Shown: positions 17,489 to 27,189 of the stretch, in pieces | How the letters are laid out: every line of letters starts with the position of its first letter | Numbering within the stretch: the stretch's first letter is position 1 | DNA from: an uncultured Burkholderiales bacterium | Lineage (GTDB): Bacteria > Pseudomonadota > Gammaproteobacteria > Burkholderiales > Burkholderiaceae_C | Assembly (NCBI GenBank): GCA_945952065.1 | Contig: CAMFGY010000021.1 | Location: forward strand, 1-64,000 | DNA length: 64,000 nt | Reading direction: 5' to 3' | Made by a program: the position numbers and the translations under genes | Notes under the pieces: generated by a model | What the model was told of the DNA's origin: nothing | The model's input: the letters and a program-made list of their open reading frames with translations, nothing else | Database searches by the model: none

Positions 17489-18334
17489 TCAGAGCAGATA
17501 GCTGAAGCCGCCAAACGCACTGAGGCTGCGAGCTTTTTGCGTCAGCGGGCTGTTCTTGGCTTGTTCGCCCAATTGATTGGCGCTCACCCCGAAGGAAATG
17601 CCGCTGCGTTCGGAGAGCGAGACACTGAGCAGCAGATTGATGCGCGCGTCTCTCAGGCCTGCCTTGGGGCTGTAGGCGGCCCAGCCACTGCTTTGCGATT
17701 GCTGCGCTGTGATGCCGAAATAGCTTTGCATATGCTGCGCGTTGACCCAGCTTGCTGCTACGCCCATGCCCAGCAGGGTGCGGGGGAGGATGGGCTGGGT
17801 ATAGCTGAGGCCAAAGTCGGCCACCACGCCCTTGTGGCTGTCGCCAGAGCCGTAGCGCAGCGAGTGCGTGGCCTCCAGCCCTTCGGCCAATGCGTAGTTG
17901 AAAAACGCGCCCGCCTCCGGGCGAATCTCGATATCGCCCATGCCGCGCAAGCGGCCGTCAAGAGATTCCTTGCGTCCCAGATCGGCGGTAAGCCGAACAC
18001 CATAGGCAGCCGGACCTGAGCGGGCAAAGTTGAAGCCTATGCCATTGCCCGTTCCAGCAAAAAAGCCATTCGAGCGGCGATAGTCGATCAAAGGAAAGGC
18101 TTGCAAATGCTGCGCTTTGGCGCCCATGTACTTGGGCGAGTAGGCGGCGCCGCCGCCCACGGTGACGCCGTCTTCGGCGAGCTTGGCACCGTACAGGCGC
18201 ACGGCATCAAAGGCCTGGGCATGGGCCAACTGGCTGGCGCAGCACAGCAAGAATTTGCATAGGATCAAACGGGCCGCCCTGGGTGGGCGGCATGACAGCG
18301 ACTTGCGCTGTGAGGCTTGGATTGGGATGTCCAT
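17489..18334 (-). CDS. MipA/OmpV family outer membrane protein
   Basis: A 281-residue beta-barrel protein of the MipA/OmpV family; members include the MltA-interacting scaffold protein MipA and Vibrio OmpV. Seen: a signal peptide ending near SQLAHAQA, then GGGAAYSPKYMGAKAQHLQAFP, the typical first barrel strands with the nearby YRRSNGFFAG loop, and a C-terminal strand ending in leucine. The Met at 18334 is preferred over one 17 codons upstream because it gives a normal signal peptide. The gene lies downstream of a LytTR-type regulator on the same strand. Confidence 0.85.
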   Translation of the reverse strand: MDIPIQASQRKSLSCRPPRAARLILCKFLLCCASQLAHAQAFDAVRLYGAKLAEDGVTVGGGAAYSPKYMGAKAQHLQAFPLIDYRRSNGFFAGTGNGIGFNFARSGPAAYGVRLTADLGRKESLDGRLRGMGDIEIRPEAGAFFNYALAEGLEATHSLRYGSGDSHKGVVADFGLSYTQPILPRTLLGMGVAASWVNAQHMQSYFGITAQQSQSSGWAAYSPKAGLRDARINLLLSVSLSERSGISFGVSANQLGEQAKNSPLTQKARSLSAFGGFSYLL

Positions 18335-18527
18335 GATGGGCTCAAGTGGTTGGCATGTGGCAGGCTCGATCAGCCTGCGACGCAAATTCTGTGAAACCCA
18401 GCCCTGGCTTCACAGTCCGTTGCGATGGACGGTTAGCGGGCGGCGCCAGCTGCGGCAGCGTGGCGCGAAAGAGCGGCGAGGGGGCTTGAGTGGGCCGACC
18501 TTCCCAGATCAGGCCCGTCCAATGGAC

Positions 18528-19391
18528 TTACAAACCTTTGAACAAAGGCGCGTAGAGGCGACTGACGGCAATGCGGTCGGGGCTGCCGTGCAGATGCAAG
18601 GTGACCTTGCCAGCCTCATCGCGCACCACCCGGTCGATGGCGTCTGAGCGCACGATGACACTGCGATGCACTTGCCAGAAGCGCTGAGTGTCCAGTTGCG
18701 GCAGCAACTCGCGCAGCGAGATGCGCACCCAATGCTCTTGTTTGGCGGTCAAGACCCGCACGTATTTGTCGGCGGCCTCAAAGTACAAGACCTCGTCGAC
18801 CGGCACCATATGGATGGTGTTGCCCAGGCCCACCTGCAGCAGCCGCAAGGGCGTCGGGTTTGTGGCGTTCTTGGTGCTGGCGCCTGCGGTGCCGGGTCGC
18901 AAGTCCGTGTTCATGCCGGCTTGTTCCAGCAGTTGGCGCAATTGCGTCATTGCCTGCTCGATGCTGCTCTGGGCCGAGGCCTCAGGCGCCGGACTGGCAC
19001 TGTGCCGCAGCGCCAAGGCTTGTCTCAGACGTTGGCAGGTTTGCGCCAAACGTTCGCTTTGCACGGGCTTGAGCACGTAGTCGATGGCCGAGCGCTCGAA
19101 GGCTTGAACCGCATATTGATCAAAGGCGGTGACAAACACCAGCAATGGAAAGGCGCGGTCCTGCGGCCAGTCTTCAGCCAGGGCTGCGGCGGCTTCAAGC
19201 CCGGTCATGCCGGGCATGCGAATGTCCAAAAAGCAGACATCGGGTTGCAGCTTCAAAGCCGTGTCGACCGCGGCTTGTCCATGCGTAGGCATGGCCACGA
19301 TTTGCAGCTCCGGCCACAGCCGGTTCAGTTCTTGGCGCAGATTTTCGGCCAGCAGGGCCTCGTCTTCAGCAATCAGTGCGGTGCAATTCAT
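18528..19391 (-). CDS. LytTR family response regulator
   Basis: A 287-residue response regulator of the AlgR/LytR type. The receiver domain (about 1-125) has the acidic pocket ED10-E11, the phospho-acceptor D56 in CFLDIRMPGMTG, and K108 in VLKPVQ. A Gln/Ala/Thr-rich linker leads to a LytTR DNA-binding domain (about 185-285) with LYFEAADKYVRVLTAK and FWQVHRSVIVRSDAI. Its start overlaps the kinase stop by four bases on the minus strand. Likely targets are unknown; the MipA/OmpV gene immediately downstream is a candidate. Confidence 0.92.
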   Translation of the reverse strand: MNCTALIAEDEALLAENLRQELNRLWPELQIVAMPTHGQAAVDTALKLQPDVCFLDIRMPGMTGLEAAAALAEDWPQDRAFPLLVFVTAFDQYAVQAFERSAIDYVLKPVQSERLAQTCQRLRQALALRHSASPAPEASAQSSIEQAMTQLRQLLEQAGMNTDLRPGTAGASTKNATNPTPLRLLQVGLGNTIHMVPVDEVLYFEAADKYVRVLTAKQEHWVRISLRELLPQLDTQRFWQVHRSVIVRSDAIDRVVRDEAGKVTLHLHGSPDRIAVSRLYAPLFKGL

Positions 19392-20536
19392 CGTTGATTT
19401 TTCAACCCAGGGAGGGGCAGGAGGATGCGAGCCAGCGTGCCGCCGCCCGGCGCAGGGCCAAGTGTCAAGCGCGCATGTTCGCCGTAAAGAGTGGCCAGGC
19501 GCTCGCGCACCTGCTGCAAGCCGAAGCGGGTGCCGGGCAGCGACTCGCTGCGAAGCGAGGCTTGTTCCAGGCCGACGCCGCTGTCTTGCACTTCCAGTTG
19601 CAACTGCTCGCCAAGCCTTTGGGCGCTGATGATCAGCTCACCGCCATCGATGGCGGGCTCCAGCCCATGCTTGATGGCGTTCTCCACAAGGGGCTGCAAA
19701 AGCAAGGGCGCAATTGGTGTGTTGGCCAAGTCTTCGGGCAAGCTCAGCGTCGTGCGCAGGCGTTGGCCCATGCGAATTTGCATCAAGGCCAGATAATCGC
19801 GCAAGCGATCAAACTCATCTTGCAGCGGATGGTTCTCGGCGCGCGAGGCCGTCAAGGTGGCGCGCAAGAAGGCGATCAATTGGTCCAGCATCTGCTGGGC
19901 ACGGGCCGGGTCCATGCCGATCAACACTCGCAGATTGGCCAAGGTGTTGAACAACATATGAGGCTCCAGCTGAGACTGCAGCAGGCGCAGCTGGTTTTCT
20001 GCGGCGGCGCGCTGTGCACTCATGGCCAGGGCATGCGCGCTCTCGACCCGGGCGCGGGCCACAAAGTACAGCGTGACCGCAATGCCAGGGATCAAAGAGA
20101 CCAGCAAAACGGCCATCGCTTGTTGCGGGTTCAAAGCGCCCAGGCCATTGACCATTCGGCCGGTCACCCAGTCGCCCAAGCTGCTGCCGATGGCGTAGCC
20201 CAGGATGGTGCCGAAGATCAGGCTCGCGATCAGCCAGGGCCAGCCCAGCCACGGCCTTGGCGCTTGCCCTGCGGGGCGATAGGCGTTGAGCAAGTGCAGC
20301 AACAAGCGGTTCAGCGATTGAATGATGGCGGAGCAGCACGTGCTGATCAGCAAGGGGTAGAGAAAGGCGTCCCGGGAGGGCCGCCCTTCGATCAAGGATT
20401 CCAAGACGCCGAAGGCGAGGGTGATCAGCAGCACAATGCGCAGCTGAAACATCAGCCGTTGACGCAGGCTCACCGAGGTTCTGGGCGCGAAGGGATTGGT
20501 GCTGGCTTCTTGCGCCGCGGTTTTTTGGAAATCCAT
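19388..20536 (-). CDS. LytS/YehU-type sensor histidine kinase
   Basis: A 382-residue membrane histidine kinase of the His_kinase (PF06580) group that pairs with LytTR regulators. Four hydrophobic segments lie within residues 30-160. The phospho-acceptor is H193 in LLQSQLEPHMLFNTLANL. The ATPase part shows PLVENAIKHG and DSGVGL. No large extracellular sensor domain is present, so the stimulus may be membrane-linked. It overlaps its response regulator by four bases and sits 16 bases downstream of a small membrane protein gene. Confidence 0.91.
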   Translation of the reverse strand: MDFQKTAAQEASTNPFAPRTSVSLRQRLMFQLRIVLLITLAFGVLESLIEGRPSRDAFLYPLLISTCCSAIIQSLNRLLLHLLNAYRPAGQAPRPWLGWPWLIASLIFGTILGYAIGSSLGDWVTGRMVNGLGALNPQQAMAVLLVSLIPGIAVTLYFVARARVESAHALAMSAQRAAAENQLRLLQSQLEPHMLFNTLANLRVLIGMDPARAQQMLDQLIAFLRATLTASRAENHPLQDEFDRLRDYLALMQIRMGQRLRTTLSLPEDLANTPIAPLLLQPLVENAIKHGLEPAIDGGELIISAQRLGEQLQLEVQDSGVGLEQASLRSESLPGTRFGLQQVRERLATLYGEHARLTLGPAPGGGTLARILLPLPGLKNQR

Positions 20537-20552
20537 GGGTGAGCGGCGGGCC

Positions 20553-21074
20553 TCAGGCCACTTGCAGGGGTAGGCGTTCCACGGCGCGGCTGCTCAAGAT
20601 TCGGCGTGAACGCGCCAGGAAGGCGCCACCCAAGAAACCCAGCAAGGCGCTGAAACCGGCCGCGACCATGGGCGAAGCAAAGCGCTCCGCGTGCATGGAC
20701 TGGTACATGCCAAGCGCGAACTTGGCGGTGAACAAGACCATCATCAAGCCCAGCGGCAACCAGCTGCCGGGCACAAAAAATAGCTGGGTTTGAGGATTGA
20801 AATGGCTGCCTTCGGGCCCGATGAAGGGCTTGAGCATGAGCAGCGCAGCGATGCAGCCCGCCATCCAAGGCAGCAGGCTCTGGCTGTGTGCCCCAAAAGC
20901 GCTCACCACACCCCACAGCCCGTAAACCAGCCAGACCAGCGGCAAGATCATCACCCGAGCCGGGCGCATCTGCTGATCGCGGCTTTGGCGAACGCCCAGC
21001 CAAAGCAGCAGGGCGAGGATGCCCCAAACATAGACGGGCACATGGCGGATGATTTCAGTCAGAGCGATTGGCAT
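20553..21074 (-). CDS. DUF6622-like integral membrane protein
   Basis: A 173-residue membrane protein with about five hydrophobic segments (near 12-26, 43-60, 68-82, 100-120, 135-155). The opening ALTEIIRHVPVYVWGILALL and LLWLGVRQSRDQQMRPAR resemble proteins I recall as DUF6622; function is unknown. It is first in a probable minus-strand operon with the LytS-type kinase and LytTR regulator, and might be a sensory accessory, but that is inference from position only. Confidence 0.72.
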   Translation of the reverse strand: MPIALTEIIRHVPVYVWGILALLLWLGVRQSRDQQMRPARVMILPLVWLVYGLWGVVSAFGAHSQSLLPWMAGCIAALLMLKPFIGPEGSHFNPQTQLFFVPGSWLPLGLMMVLFTAKFALGMYQSMHAERFASPMVAAGFSALLGFLGGAFLARSRRILSSRAVERLPLQVA

Positions 21075-21321
21075 GAGCTGGGCTTTCGAAGTGCGAGGGC
21101 GGGGGCGTGAATCGCAGCCTTGCGAGTGTGCGGCAGTGGGCGGCGATCAGCGGCAATGGGCGCATCTTGCCGGCCTGGCCTGCCAGCCCCAAGCGCTTTG
21201 CGATCAAGGGCCCGGAGCGGGCGCCAGCGGTCTTGGCCAGGCGCCAAATGCAGGCCGAGAAGGGGACTGGGCCTCAAGCGGCGGCTCGCCTCGGATGGGG
21301 CGCATTCCCCATATCAAGCCA

Positions 21322-22845
21322 TCAGCGCCGCCGACTCCCACTGCCGCCCAACAAACTGCCCAGCACGCCGCGCACGATTTCTCGGCCCAGGGTGGAGCCC
21401 ATGGTGCGCATGGCCGATTTGGCCGCAGCTTCGGCCAAGCCGGGGTGGTGGCCACCGCGCGGGCCGGTGCTGCCGAACAAAATATCCTTCAGGCCGCCGA
21501 GCATGCCGCCATCACCGGCGTCGCCTGCCTTGGTTCCCGCCGATGGCGAACTGCCGCTGCTGGCATCGCTGGGCGCAGCGCCTTTGAGCTTTTCATAGGC
21601 CGACTCACGGTCCACCATGGTCTCGTAGACGCCGGCCACGAGCGAGTTCTTGATCAAGGCTTGGCGTTGCTCGGTACTGATGGGGCCGATTTGGCTGCCC
21701 GGGGGCAGCACAAACACCCGTTCTGTGACGCTGGGCCGACCTTTTTCGTCCAGCAAGCTGACCAAGGCCTCGCCCACGGCGAGCTCGGTGATGGCGCTGC
21801 TGATGTCCAGCCCGGGTTTGGCGCGCATGGTCTCGGCCGCCGCCTTGACCGCTTTTTGGTCGCGCGGTGTGAAGGCGCGCAGCGCATGCTGCACCCGGTT
21901 GCCCAATTGGCCGAGCACGGCGTCAGGAATGTCCAGCGGGTTTTGCGTCACGAAGTAAACCCCCACGCCCTTGGAGCGAACCAGTCGCACCACCAGCTCA
22001 ATGCGTTCCACCAGGGCCGCCGGTGCGTCTTTGAACAGCAGGTGGGCCTCATCAAAGAAGAACACCAGCTTGGGCTTTTCAAGATCGCCCACCTCGGGCA
22101 GGGTTTCGAACAACTCCGACAGCATCCACAGCAAAAAAGTGGCGTACAAGCGAGGCGCGTTCATCAGCTTGTCGGCCGCCAGCACATTGATGAGGCCCAG
22201 GCCACCCTCGGTCTGCATGAAGTCGGCGATATTGAGCATGGGCTCGCCAAAGAATTTGTCGCCGCCCTGGGCTTCAATCTGCAGCAGGCCGCGCTGGATG
22301 GCGCCCACGCTGGCGGCCGAGACATTGCCGTACTGGGTGGTGTATTGCGCAGCGTTGTCGCCCACATGTTGCAGCATGGCGCGCAGGTCTTTCAGGTCGA
22401 TCAGCAAGAGGCCGGCGTCATCGGCGATCTTGAAGACCATTTGCAGCACGCCTTGCTGCGTTTCATTGAGCGCCAGCATGCGTGCCAGCAGCAGGGGGCC
22501 CATGTCTGAGACCGTGGCGCGCACCGGGTGGCCTTGCTCGCCAAACACATCCCACAGCGTGGTGGGGCAGGCCATCGGCTGGGGGGGCTCAATGCCGCGA
22601 TCTTTCAGCGCGGCCAGCAATTTCTCAGAGGGCTTGCCGCTTTGCGAAATGCCGGTGAGGTCGCCCTTCACATCGGCCATGAAAACCGGCACGCCGATGC
22701 TGCTGAAGCTCTCGGCCAGCTTTTGCAGGCTGATGGTCTTGCCGGTGCCGGTTGCGCCCGTGATCAAGCCGTGTCGGTTGGCCAAGGCAGGCAGCAAAAA
22801 GCATTCGGTGTTGTCATGGCGGGCCAGCAGAATCGGGTCGGACAT
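21322..22845 (-). CDS. HerA-like helicase / YjgR-type ATPase (DUF853)
   Basis: A 507-residue P-loop ATPase of the HerA/FtsK superfamily, YjgR type (DUF853). Walker A is GATGTGKTI near residue 30; Walker B is [13 protein letters not shown] near 270; the sensor region [20 protein letters not shown] is also typical. C-terminal 80 residues are Gly/Ser-rich low-complexity sequence ending in basic residues. Family function is unresolved; a DNA or membrane-associated motor is suspected. The start at MSDPILL is used rather than an ATG six codons earlier. It lacks a NurA partner, so a repair HerA-NurA complex is unlikely. Confidence 0.88.
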   Translation of the reverse strand: MSDPILLARHDNTECFLLPALANRHGLITGATGTGKTISLQKLAESFSSIGVPVFMADVKGDLTGISQSGKPSEKLLAALKDRGIEPPQPMACPTTLWDVFGEQGHPVRATVSDMGPLLLARMLALNETQQGVLQMVFKIADDAGLLLIDLKDLRAMLQHVGDNAAQYTTQYGNVSAASVGAIQRGLLQIEAQGGDKFFGEPMLNIADFMQTEGGLGLINVLAADKLMNAPRLYATFLLWMLSELFETLPEVGDLEKPKLVFFFDEAHLLFKDAPAALVERIELVVRLVRSKGVGVYFVTQNPLDIPDAVLGQLGNRVQHALRAFTPRDQKAVKAAAETMRAKPGLDISSAITELAVGEALVSLLDEKGRPSVTERVFVLPPGSQIGPISTEQRQALIKNSLVAGVYETMVDRESAYEKLKGAAPSDASSGSSPSAGTKAGDAGDGGMLGGLKDILFGSTGPRGGHHPGLAEAAAKSAMRTMGSTLGREIVRGVLGSLLGGSGSRRR

Positions 22846-22933
22846 GGGGCTCCCTGAGCTCAAAGCTAAAATCGCAGTCTATCTAACTAATCAGGGCTCG
22901 CGAGCGTGCGAGCACAGCAGGAGCAAGAGCCAT

Positions 22934-23659
22934 ATGGCGGGTCATTCCAAATGGGCCAATATTCAGCATCGCAAGGGCCGGCAAGACGAGAAGCGCGGCA
23001 AGATCTGGACGCGCATCATTCGTGAAATCACCGTGGCGGCCCGCCAGGGCGGCCCGGACGTCAAAGACAACCCGCGCCTGCGTTTGGCCGTGGACAAGGC
23101 CAAGGCTGCCAATATGCCGGCCGACCGCATCAAGTACAACATCGACAAGGCCTCGGGCAATATTGACGGCTTGGTCTATGAAGAAATCCGTTATGAGGGC
23201 TACGGCATCGGCGGGGCTGCAGTGATCGTGGACACCATGACTGACAACAAGGTCCGCACCGTAGCCGAAGTGCGCCATGTGTTCAGTAAATGCGGCGGCA
23301 ATATGGGGACCGAAGGCGCGGTGGCCTTCCAGTTCAAGCACTGCGGTCAACTGGTGTTTGCGCCCGGCAGTTCCGAAGACAAGATCATGGAAGTGGCGCT
23401 GGAAGCCGGCGCCGAAGATGTGATCACCGATGATGACGGTGCCATCGAGGTGCTGACCTCGCCCGCTGACTTTGAAGCCGTGCGCAATGCCTTGGAAGCG
23501 GCGGGCCTGAAGGCCGATGCGGCCGAAGTCACCATGCGAGCAGAAAACCCCATTGAGCTCAGCGGCGAAGAAGGCCAGCGCATGCAAAAGCTGCTCGATA
23601 TGCTGGAAGACCTGGACGATGTCCAAGAGGTCTACAGCAACGCCAGCATCAGCGAATAA
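22934..23659 (+). CDS. yebC: YebC/PmpR family regulatory protein
   Basis: A 241-residue YebC/PmpR protein, widely annotated as a transcriptional regulator; recent work on the family also links it to translation at proline stretches. The signature [18 protein letters not shown] opens the protein, and the later [17 protein letters not shown] and [14 protein letters not shown] blocks are intact. The ATG at 22934 follows AGGAGCAAGAGC. It begins a long codirectional run with purD, hemF, nadD, rsfS, rlmH, maf and rng. Confidence 0.95.
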   Translation: MAGHSKWANIQHRKGRQDEKRGKIWTRIIREITVAARQGGPDVKDNPRLRLAVDKAKAANMPADRIKYNIDKASGNIDGLVYEEIRYEGYGIGGAAVIVDTMTDNKVRTVAEVRHVFSKCGGNMGTEGAVAFQFKHCGQLVFAPGSSEDKIMEVALEAGAEDVITDDDGAIEVLTSPADFEAVRNALEAAGLKADAAEVTMRAENPIELSGEEGQRMQKLLDMLEDLDDVQEVYSNASISE

Positions 23660-23708
23660 GGGCGGGCCGCGGCCTGTCCTGCAAAACCTCAGAAAGTAAG
23701 GTCCTCGA

Positions 23709-24989
23709 ATGAAGGTATTGGTGCTTGGTAACGGCGGGCGGGAGCACGCGCTGGCCTGGAAGTTGGCGCAAAGCGCACGGGTGAGCCAGGTGTTTGTGGC
23801 GCCGGGCAATGGCGGCACGGCGCGCGACTCGCGCTTGAAGAACGTGCCCATCACCGATGTCAAGGCGCTGGCCGACTTCGCCACCGAACAGAAAATCACG
23901 CTGACCGTGGTGGGCCCCGAAGCCTATCTGGCTGCCGGTGTGGTGGATGAGTTCCGTGCCCGCGGCCTGCGCATCTTTGGCCCCACCAAGGCGGCGGCGC
24001 AACTGGAGTCCTCCAAGGCCTTTGCCAAGGACTTCATGAAGCGGCATGGCATCCCCACGGCGGCCTATGAGGTCTTCAGCGATGCCGCCGCGGCGCATGC
24101 CTATGTGGATGCGCAGGGCGCCCCCATCGTCATCAAGGCTGACGGCTTGGCCGCAGGCAAGGGCGTGGTGGTCGCCGCGACCTTGGCCGAAGCCCATGAG
24201 GCGATTGACTGGATTTTGGCGGACAACAAGCTGGGCGTGGTGCACAACGAAGGCGGCGCTCGGGTGGTGATCGAGCAGTTCCTGCAGGGCGAAGAGGCCA
24301 GCTTCATCGTTTTGTGCGACGGCAAAAACGTGGTGTCTTTGGCCACCAGCCAAGACCACAAACGCCTGCTCGACGGCGATGAAGGCCCCAACACCGGCGG
24401 CATGGGCGCTTACTCGCCGGCCCCGGTGGTCACGCCCAATGTGCATGCCAAGGCCATGCACGAAATCATCATGCCCACCATCCAGGGCATGGCACGCGAC
24501 GGCATTCCGTTCACTGGCTTCCTCTACGCCGGGCTGATGATTGATGCGCAAGGCCAGCCGCGCACAGTGGAGTTCAACACCCGCATGGGAGACCCCGAAA
24601 CCCAGCCCATCATGATGCGCCTGAAGAGCGATCTGCTGGAGGTGTTGCTGCATGCCACCGACGGCACGCTTGATCAGGTCGAGCTGCAATGGGATCGGCG
24701 CGTTGCGCTTGGCGTGGTGATGGCCGCCAGCGGCTATCCACTCTCACCACGCAAGGGGGATGCCATCAGCGGCCTGCCCGCCGATGCCGAAGACCATATG
24801 GTGTTCCATGCCGGCACGGCCGAGGTCGAGGGGCAGCTGCGCACCTCCGGTGGGCGGGTGTTGTGCGTGACTGCTTTGGGCGAGTCAGTGCGCAAGGCCC
24901 AGCAACTGGCCTATGACACCTTGGTCACGATCCAGTTCGAAGGCAAGCAGTACCGCCAAGACATTGGTCATCGCGCGGTGAAGCGTTGA
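23709..24989 (+). CDS. purD: Phosphoribosylamine--glycine ligase
   Basis: PurD joins phosphoribosylamine and glycine with ATP to give GAR, the second step of purine synthesis. The 426-residue protein has the expected length, the N-terminal MKVLVLGNGGREHALAWK, the ATP-grasp segments IVIKADGLAAGKGVVVA and PNTGGMGAYSPAP, and the metal-binding VEFNTRMGDPETQ. Start is preceded by AAAGTAAGG. Its stop overlaps a TTG start of the following acyltransferase gene, so the two are coupled. Confidence 0.97.
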   Translation: MKVLVLGNGGREHALAWKLAQSARVSQVFVAPGNGGTARDSRLKNVPITDVKALADFATEQKITLTVVGPEAYLAAGVVDEFRARGLRIFGPTKAAAQLESSKAFAKDFMKRHGIPTAAYEVFSDAAAAHAYVDAQGAPIVIKADGLAAGKGVVVAATLAEAHEAIDWILADNKLGVVHNEGGARVVIEQFLQGEEASFIVLCDGKNVVSLATSQDHKRLLDGDEGPNTGGMGAYSPAPVVTPNVHAKAMHEIIMPTIQGMARDGIPFTGFLYAGLMIDAQGQPRTVEFNTRMGDPETQPIMMRLKSDLLEVLLHATDGTLDQVELQWDRRVALGVVMAASGYPLSPRKGDAISGLPADAEDHMVFHAGTAEVEGQLRTSGGRVLCVTALGESVRKAQQLAYDTLVTIQFEGKQYRQDIGHRAVKR

Positions 24990-25630
24990 GCGGACGAGAT
25001 TTGTTGCCGCAGCCTCGCTTGCTGGAGGCCGCCGACAGTCAGCAGCAGCTGCACTTGCGAGGCAGCGCCTGGGCGCAGCGCTTGCTGCGATTGGCGGGAT
25101 GGCGCTGGGACTTTGATGGGCTGCCCGGCATGCAGGGCGTGATCCTGGTCTACCCGCACACCTCGAACTGGGACTTCGTGGTGGGTGTGCTGGCCAAATG
25201 GGCGCTGGGTTTGCAATTGCGGTTCTGGGCCAAGGACAGCTTGTTCCGTGTGCCGGTGTTTGGGGCCTGGGTGCGCTGGCTCGGCGGCGTGGCGGTGCGA
25301 CGCGACAGCCCGCAAGGTCTGGTGCGCGATACGGTGCAAGACATGCTGGCCGCGCAGGCCCGTGGCGAAATGTATTGGTTGGCAATGGCGCCGGAGGGCA
25401 CCCGTTCATTGGCGCCGGCTTGGCGCTCCGGGGCGTATCAGGTGGCGCTGCAAGCCCAGGTGCCTGCGGGTCTGGCTTATTTGGACTACGCTCACAAAAC
25501 CATTTGTCTGCGTCGCTTCGTGCTGCTCAGCGGCGATATGCAAGCCGACCTGGCACTGATGGCCCAGACCTTCAATGCCGCCCATGGTTTGAAACCGGCT
25601 TTGGCCAGCCCGATAAGGATGAAATCATGA
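24986..25630 (+). CDS. Lysophospholipid acyltransferase-like protein (PlsC superfamily)
   Basis: A 214-residue acyltransferase with the HX4D motif H58-T-S-N-W-D63 ([14 protein letters not shown]) and MAPEGTRS near 132. It resembles the protein at 1330-1920 in motif and size but the sequences differ elsewhere. The start is a TTG overlapping the purD stop (TTGA), which gives full-length N-terminus; no ATG is available upstream of the motif except inside it. The stop overlaps the hemF ATG by four bases. As I recall, such a gene between purD and hemF is common in Burkholderiales. Substrate unknown. Confidence 0.85.
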   Translation: MSGRDLLPQPRLLEAADSQQQLHLRGSAWAQRLLRLAGWRWDFDGLPGMQGVILVYPHTSNWDFVVGVLAKWALGLQLRFWAKDSLFRVPVFGAWVRWLGGVAVRRDSPQGLVRDTVQDMLAAQARGEMYWLAMAPEGTRSLAPAWRSGAYQVALQAQVPAGLAYLDYAHKTICLRRFVLLSGDMQADLALMAQTFNAAHGLKPALASPIRMKS

Positions 25631-26568
25631 CGACCAACACGCTGCAGGTGAGGGAATACCTGCTGGATTTGCAGTCCCGCATCGTGGCCGCTTTGCAAAA
25701 GGCCGACGGCGGCGAATTCATCAGCGATGGCTGGACGCGTGAACCCGGCAGCCGCCTGGAAGGCGACGGCCTGTCGCGTCTGATCGAAGGCGGCGCTGTG
25801 TTTGAGCGCGGTGGCGTCAACTTCTCGCATGTGCGGGGTCGGGTCTTGCCTCCCTCGGCCACCCAGCATCGGCCGGAGTTGGCCGGTGCGCCGTTCGAGG
25901 CCATGGGGGTGTCGCTGGTGATCCATCCTCACAACCCCTTTGTGCCCACGGTGCACATGAATGTGCGCATGTTCGCGGCCTTTCCGGCGGATGCGGAGCC
26001 GGTGGTTTGGTTTGGCGGGGGCATGGATCTGACCCCGTATTACGGCTTCGAGCGCGACGCCCAACACTTCCATCGCACCTGCGAGGCCGCTTTGCAGCCG
26101 CATGGTGCCGACCTCTATGCGCGCTTTAAGCCCTGGTGCGATGAGTATTTCTATTTGAAGCATCGTGATGAACCGCGCGGCATTGGCGGCATCTTTTTTG
26201 ATGACTATGCCGAGGGTGGCTTCGATGCCGCCTTTGCCATGCTGCGCTCGGTGGGAGACGCTTTTGTGCCCGCCTACTTGCCGATTGTGGAGCGCCGCCA
26301 CGGCCTGCCTTACACCGAGCGAGAGCGCGACTTCCAGGCCTATCGACGTGGGCGTTATGTGGAGTTCAATTTGGTCTTTGACCGGGGCACGCTGTTTGGT
26401 TTGCAGTCGGGCGGGCGCACCGAGGCCATTCTGATGTCCATGCCGCCTCTGGTGAAGTGGCGCTATCAATGGGCGCCGGAAGAGGGCTCGCAGGAGGCCA
26501 AGCTTTACAGCGACTTTTTGCGCCCACGCGATTGGGCGCATGAACCCGCCACCCATCTATGGCTGTAA
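25627..26568 (+). CDS. hemF: Oxygen-dependent coproporphyrinogen III oxidase
   Basis: HemF oxidatively decarboxylates coproporphyrinogen III to protoporphyrinogen IX using O2, in haem synthesis. The 313-residue product has the usual length and signatures: [57 protein letters not shown] and [14 protein letters not shown] overlap with the upstream acyltransferase gene and 10-base overlap with nadD show tight coupling. Its presence implies an aerobic or facultative lifestyle. Confidence 0.97.
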   Translation: MTTNTLQVREYLLDLQSRIVAALQKADGGEFISDGWTREPGSRLEGDGLSRLIEGGAVFERGGVNFSHVRGRVLPPSATQHRPELAGAPFEAMGVSLVIHPHNPFVPTVHMNVRMFAAFPADAEPVVWFGGGMDLTPYYGFERDAQHFHRTCEAALQPHGADLYARFKPWCDEYFYLKHRDEPRGIGGIFFDDYAEGGFDAAFAMLRSVGDAFVPAYLPIVERRHGLPYTERERDFQAYRRGRYVEFNLVFDRGTLFGLQSGGRTEAILMSMPPLVKWRYQWAPEEGSQEAKLYSDFLRPRDWAHEPATHLWL

Positions 26569-27182
26569 ACCTCTGCGGGACGGGCCGCACCGGCCTGTTT
26601 GGCGGGAGTTTTGATCCGGTGCATTTGGGCCATTTCAAGCTGGCACGTTGCGCCCTGGAACAATTGAGCCTGGACCGGCTGCTGTGGTTGCCGGCCGGGC
26701 GGCCTTGGCAGAAAACCGGGCGCGGCTTGGCCTCACCGCTGCACCGGCGGGCCATGGTCGAGTTGATGGTGGCCCCAGAGCCGCGCTTCCAGGTCGACGA
26801 CAGCGAGCTTGTGCGCGACGGCGCCAGCTACACCATTGACACGGTGCGCGAGCGTTTGGCGGCGCATCCGGGCGAGCAGCTGTTTTTGGTGATCGGCCAA
26901 GATCAGTTCGAGCGCTTTCATACTTGGCGCGACTGGCGTGAGCTGCTCAGCCTGGTGACTTTGGCCGTGGCCGCACGGGCGGGTCAAGAAGTTCAGGCTT
27001 CGGCCGAAGTATTGGAAATCCTTCAAGCCGAGCCCAACAAAATGCAGAAACTGGCGATGCCGGCGATGCAGGTTTCATCCACCCAGGTGCGCGAGCTGGC
27101 CTCGCGCGCTCAGGACATCAGCCCCTTGGTGGGCGACGCGGTCGCGGGGTATATTGCCCAGCACCGTCTTTACAGTGAGTAG
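26559..27182 (+). CDS. nadD: Nicotinate-nucleotide adenylyltransferase
   Basis: NadD adenylates nicotinate mononucleotide to deamido-NAD in NAD synthesis. The 207-residue protein carries the nucleotidyltransferase signature [17 protein letters not shown], then [28 protein letters not shown] and, near the C-terminus, the second-site motif ISSTQVRE in the form [11 protein letters not shown]. It overlaps the hemF 3' end by 10 bases and is followed by rsfS after 7 bases, the standard nadD-rsfS pair. Confidence 0.95.
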   Translation: MAVNLCGTGRTGLFGGSFDPVHLGHFKLARCALEQLSLDRLLWLPAGRPWQKTGRGLASPLHRRAMVELMVAPEPRFQVDDSELVRDGASYTIDTVRERLAAHPGEQLFLVIGQDQFERFHTWRDWRELLSLVTLAVAARAGQEVQASAEVLEILQAEPNKMQKLAMPAMQVSSTQVRELASRAQDISPLVGDAVAGYIAQHRLYSE

Positions 27183-27189
27183 GTACTGA

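Noticed and set aside
21107-21598. A plus-strand open frame with a GTG start between the membrane protein and the HerA-like gene
   Set aside because: Half of it lies antisense to the HerA-like gene and the product matches nothing; the 247-base gap holds no other feature I can support.
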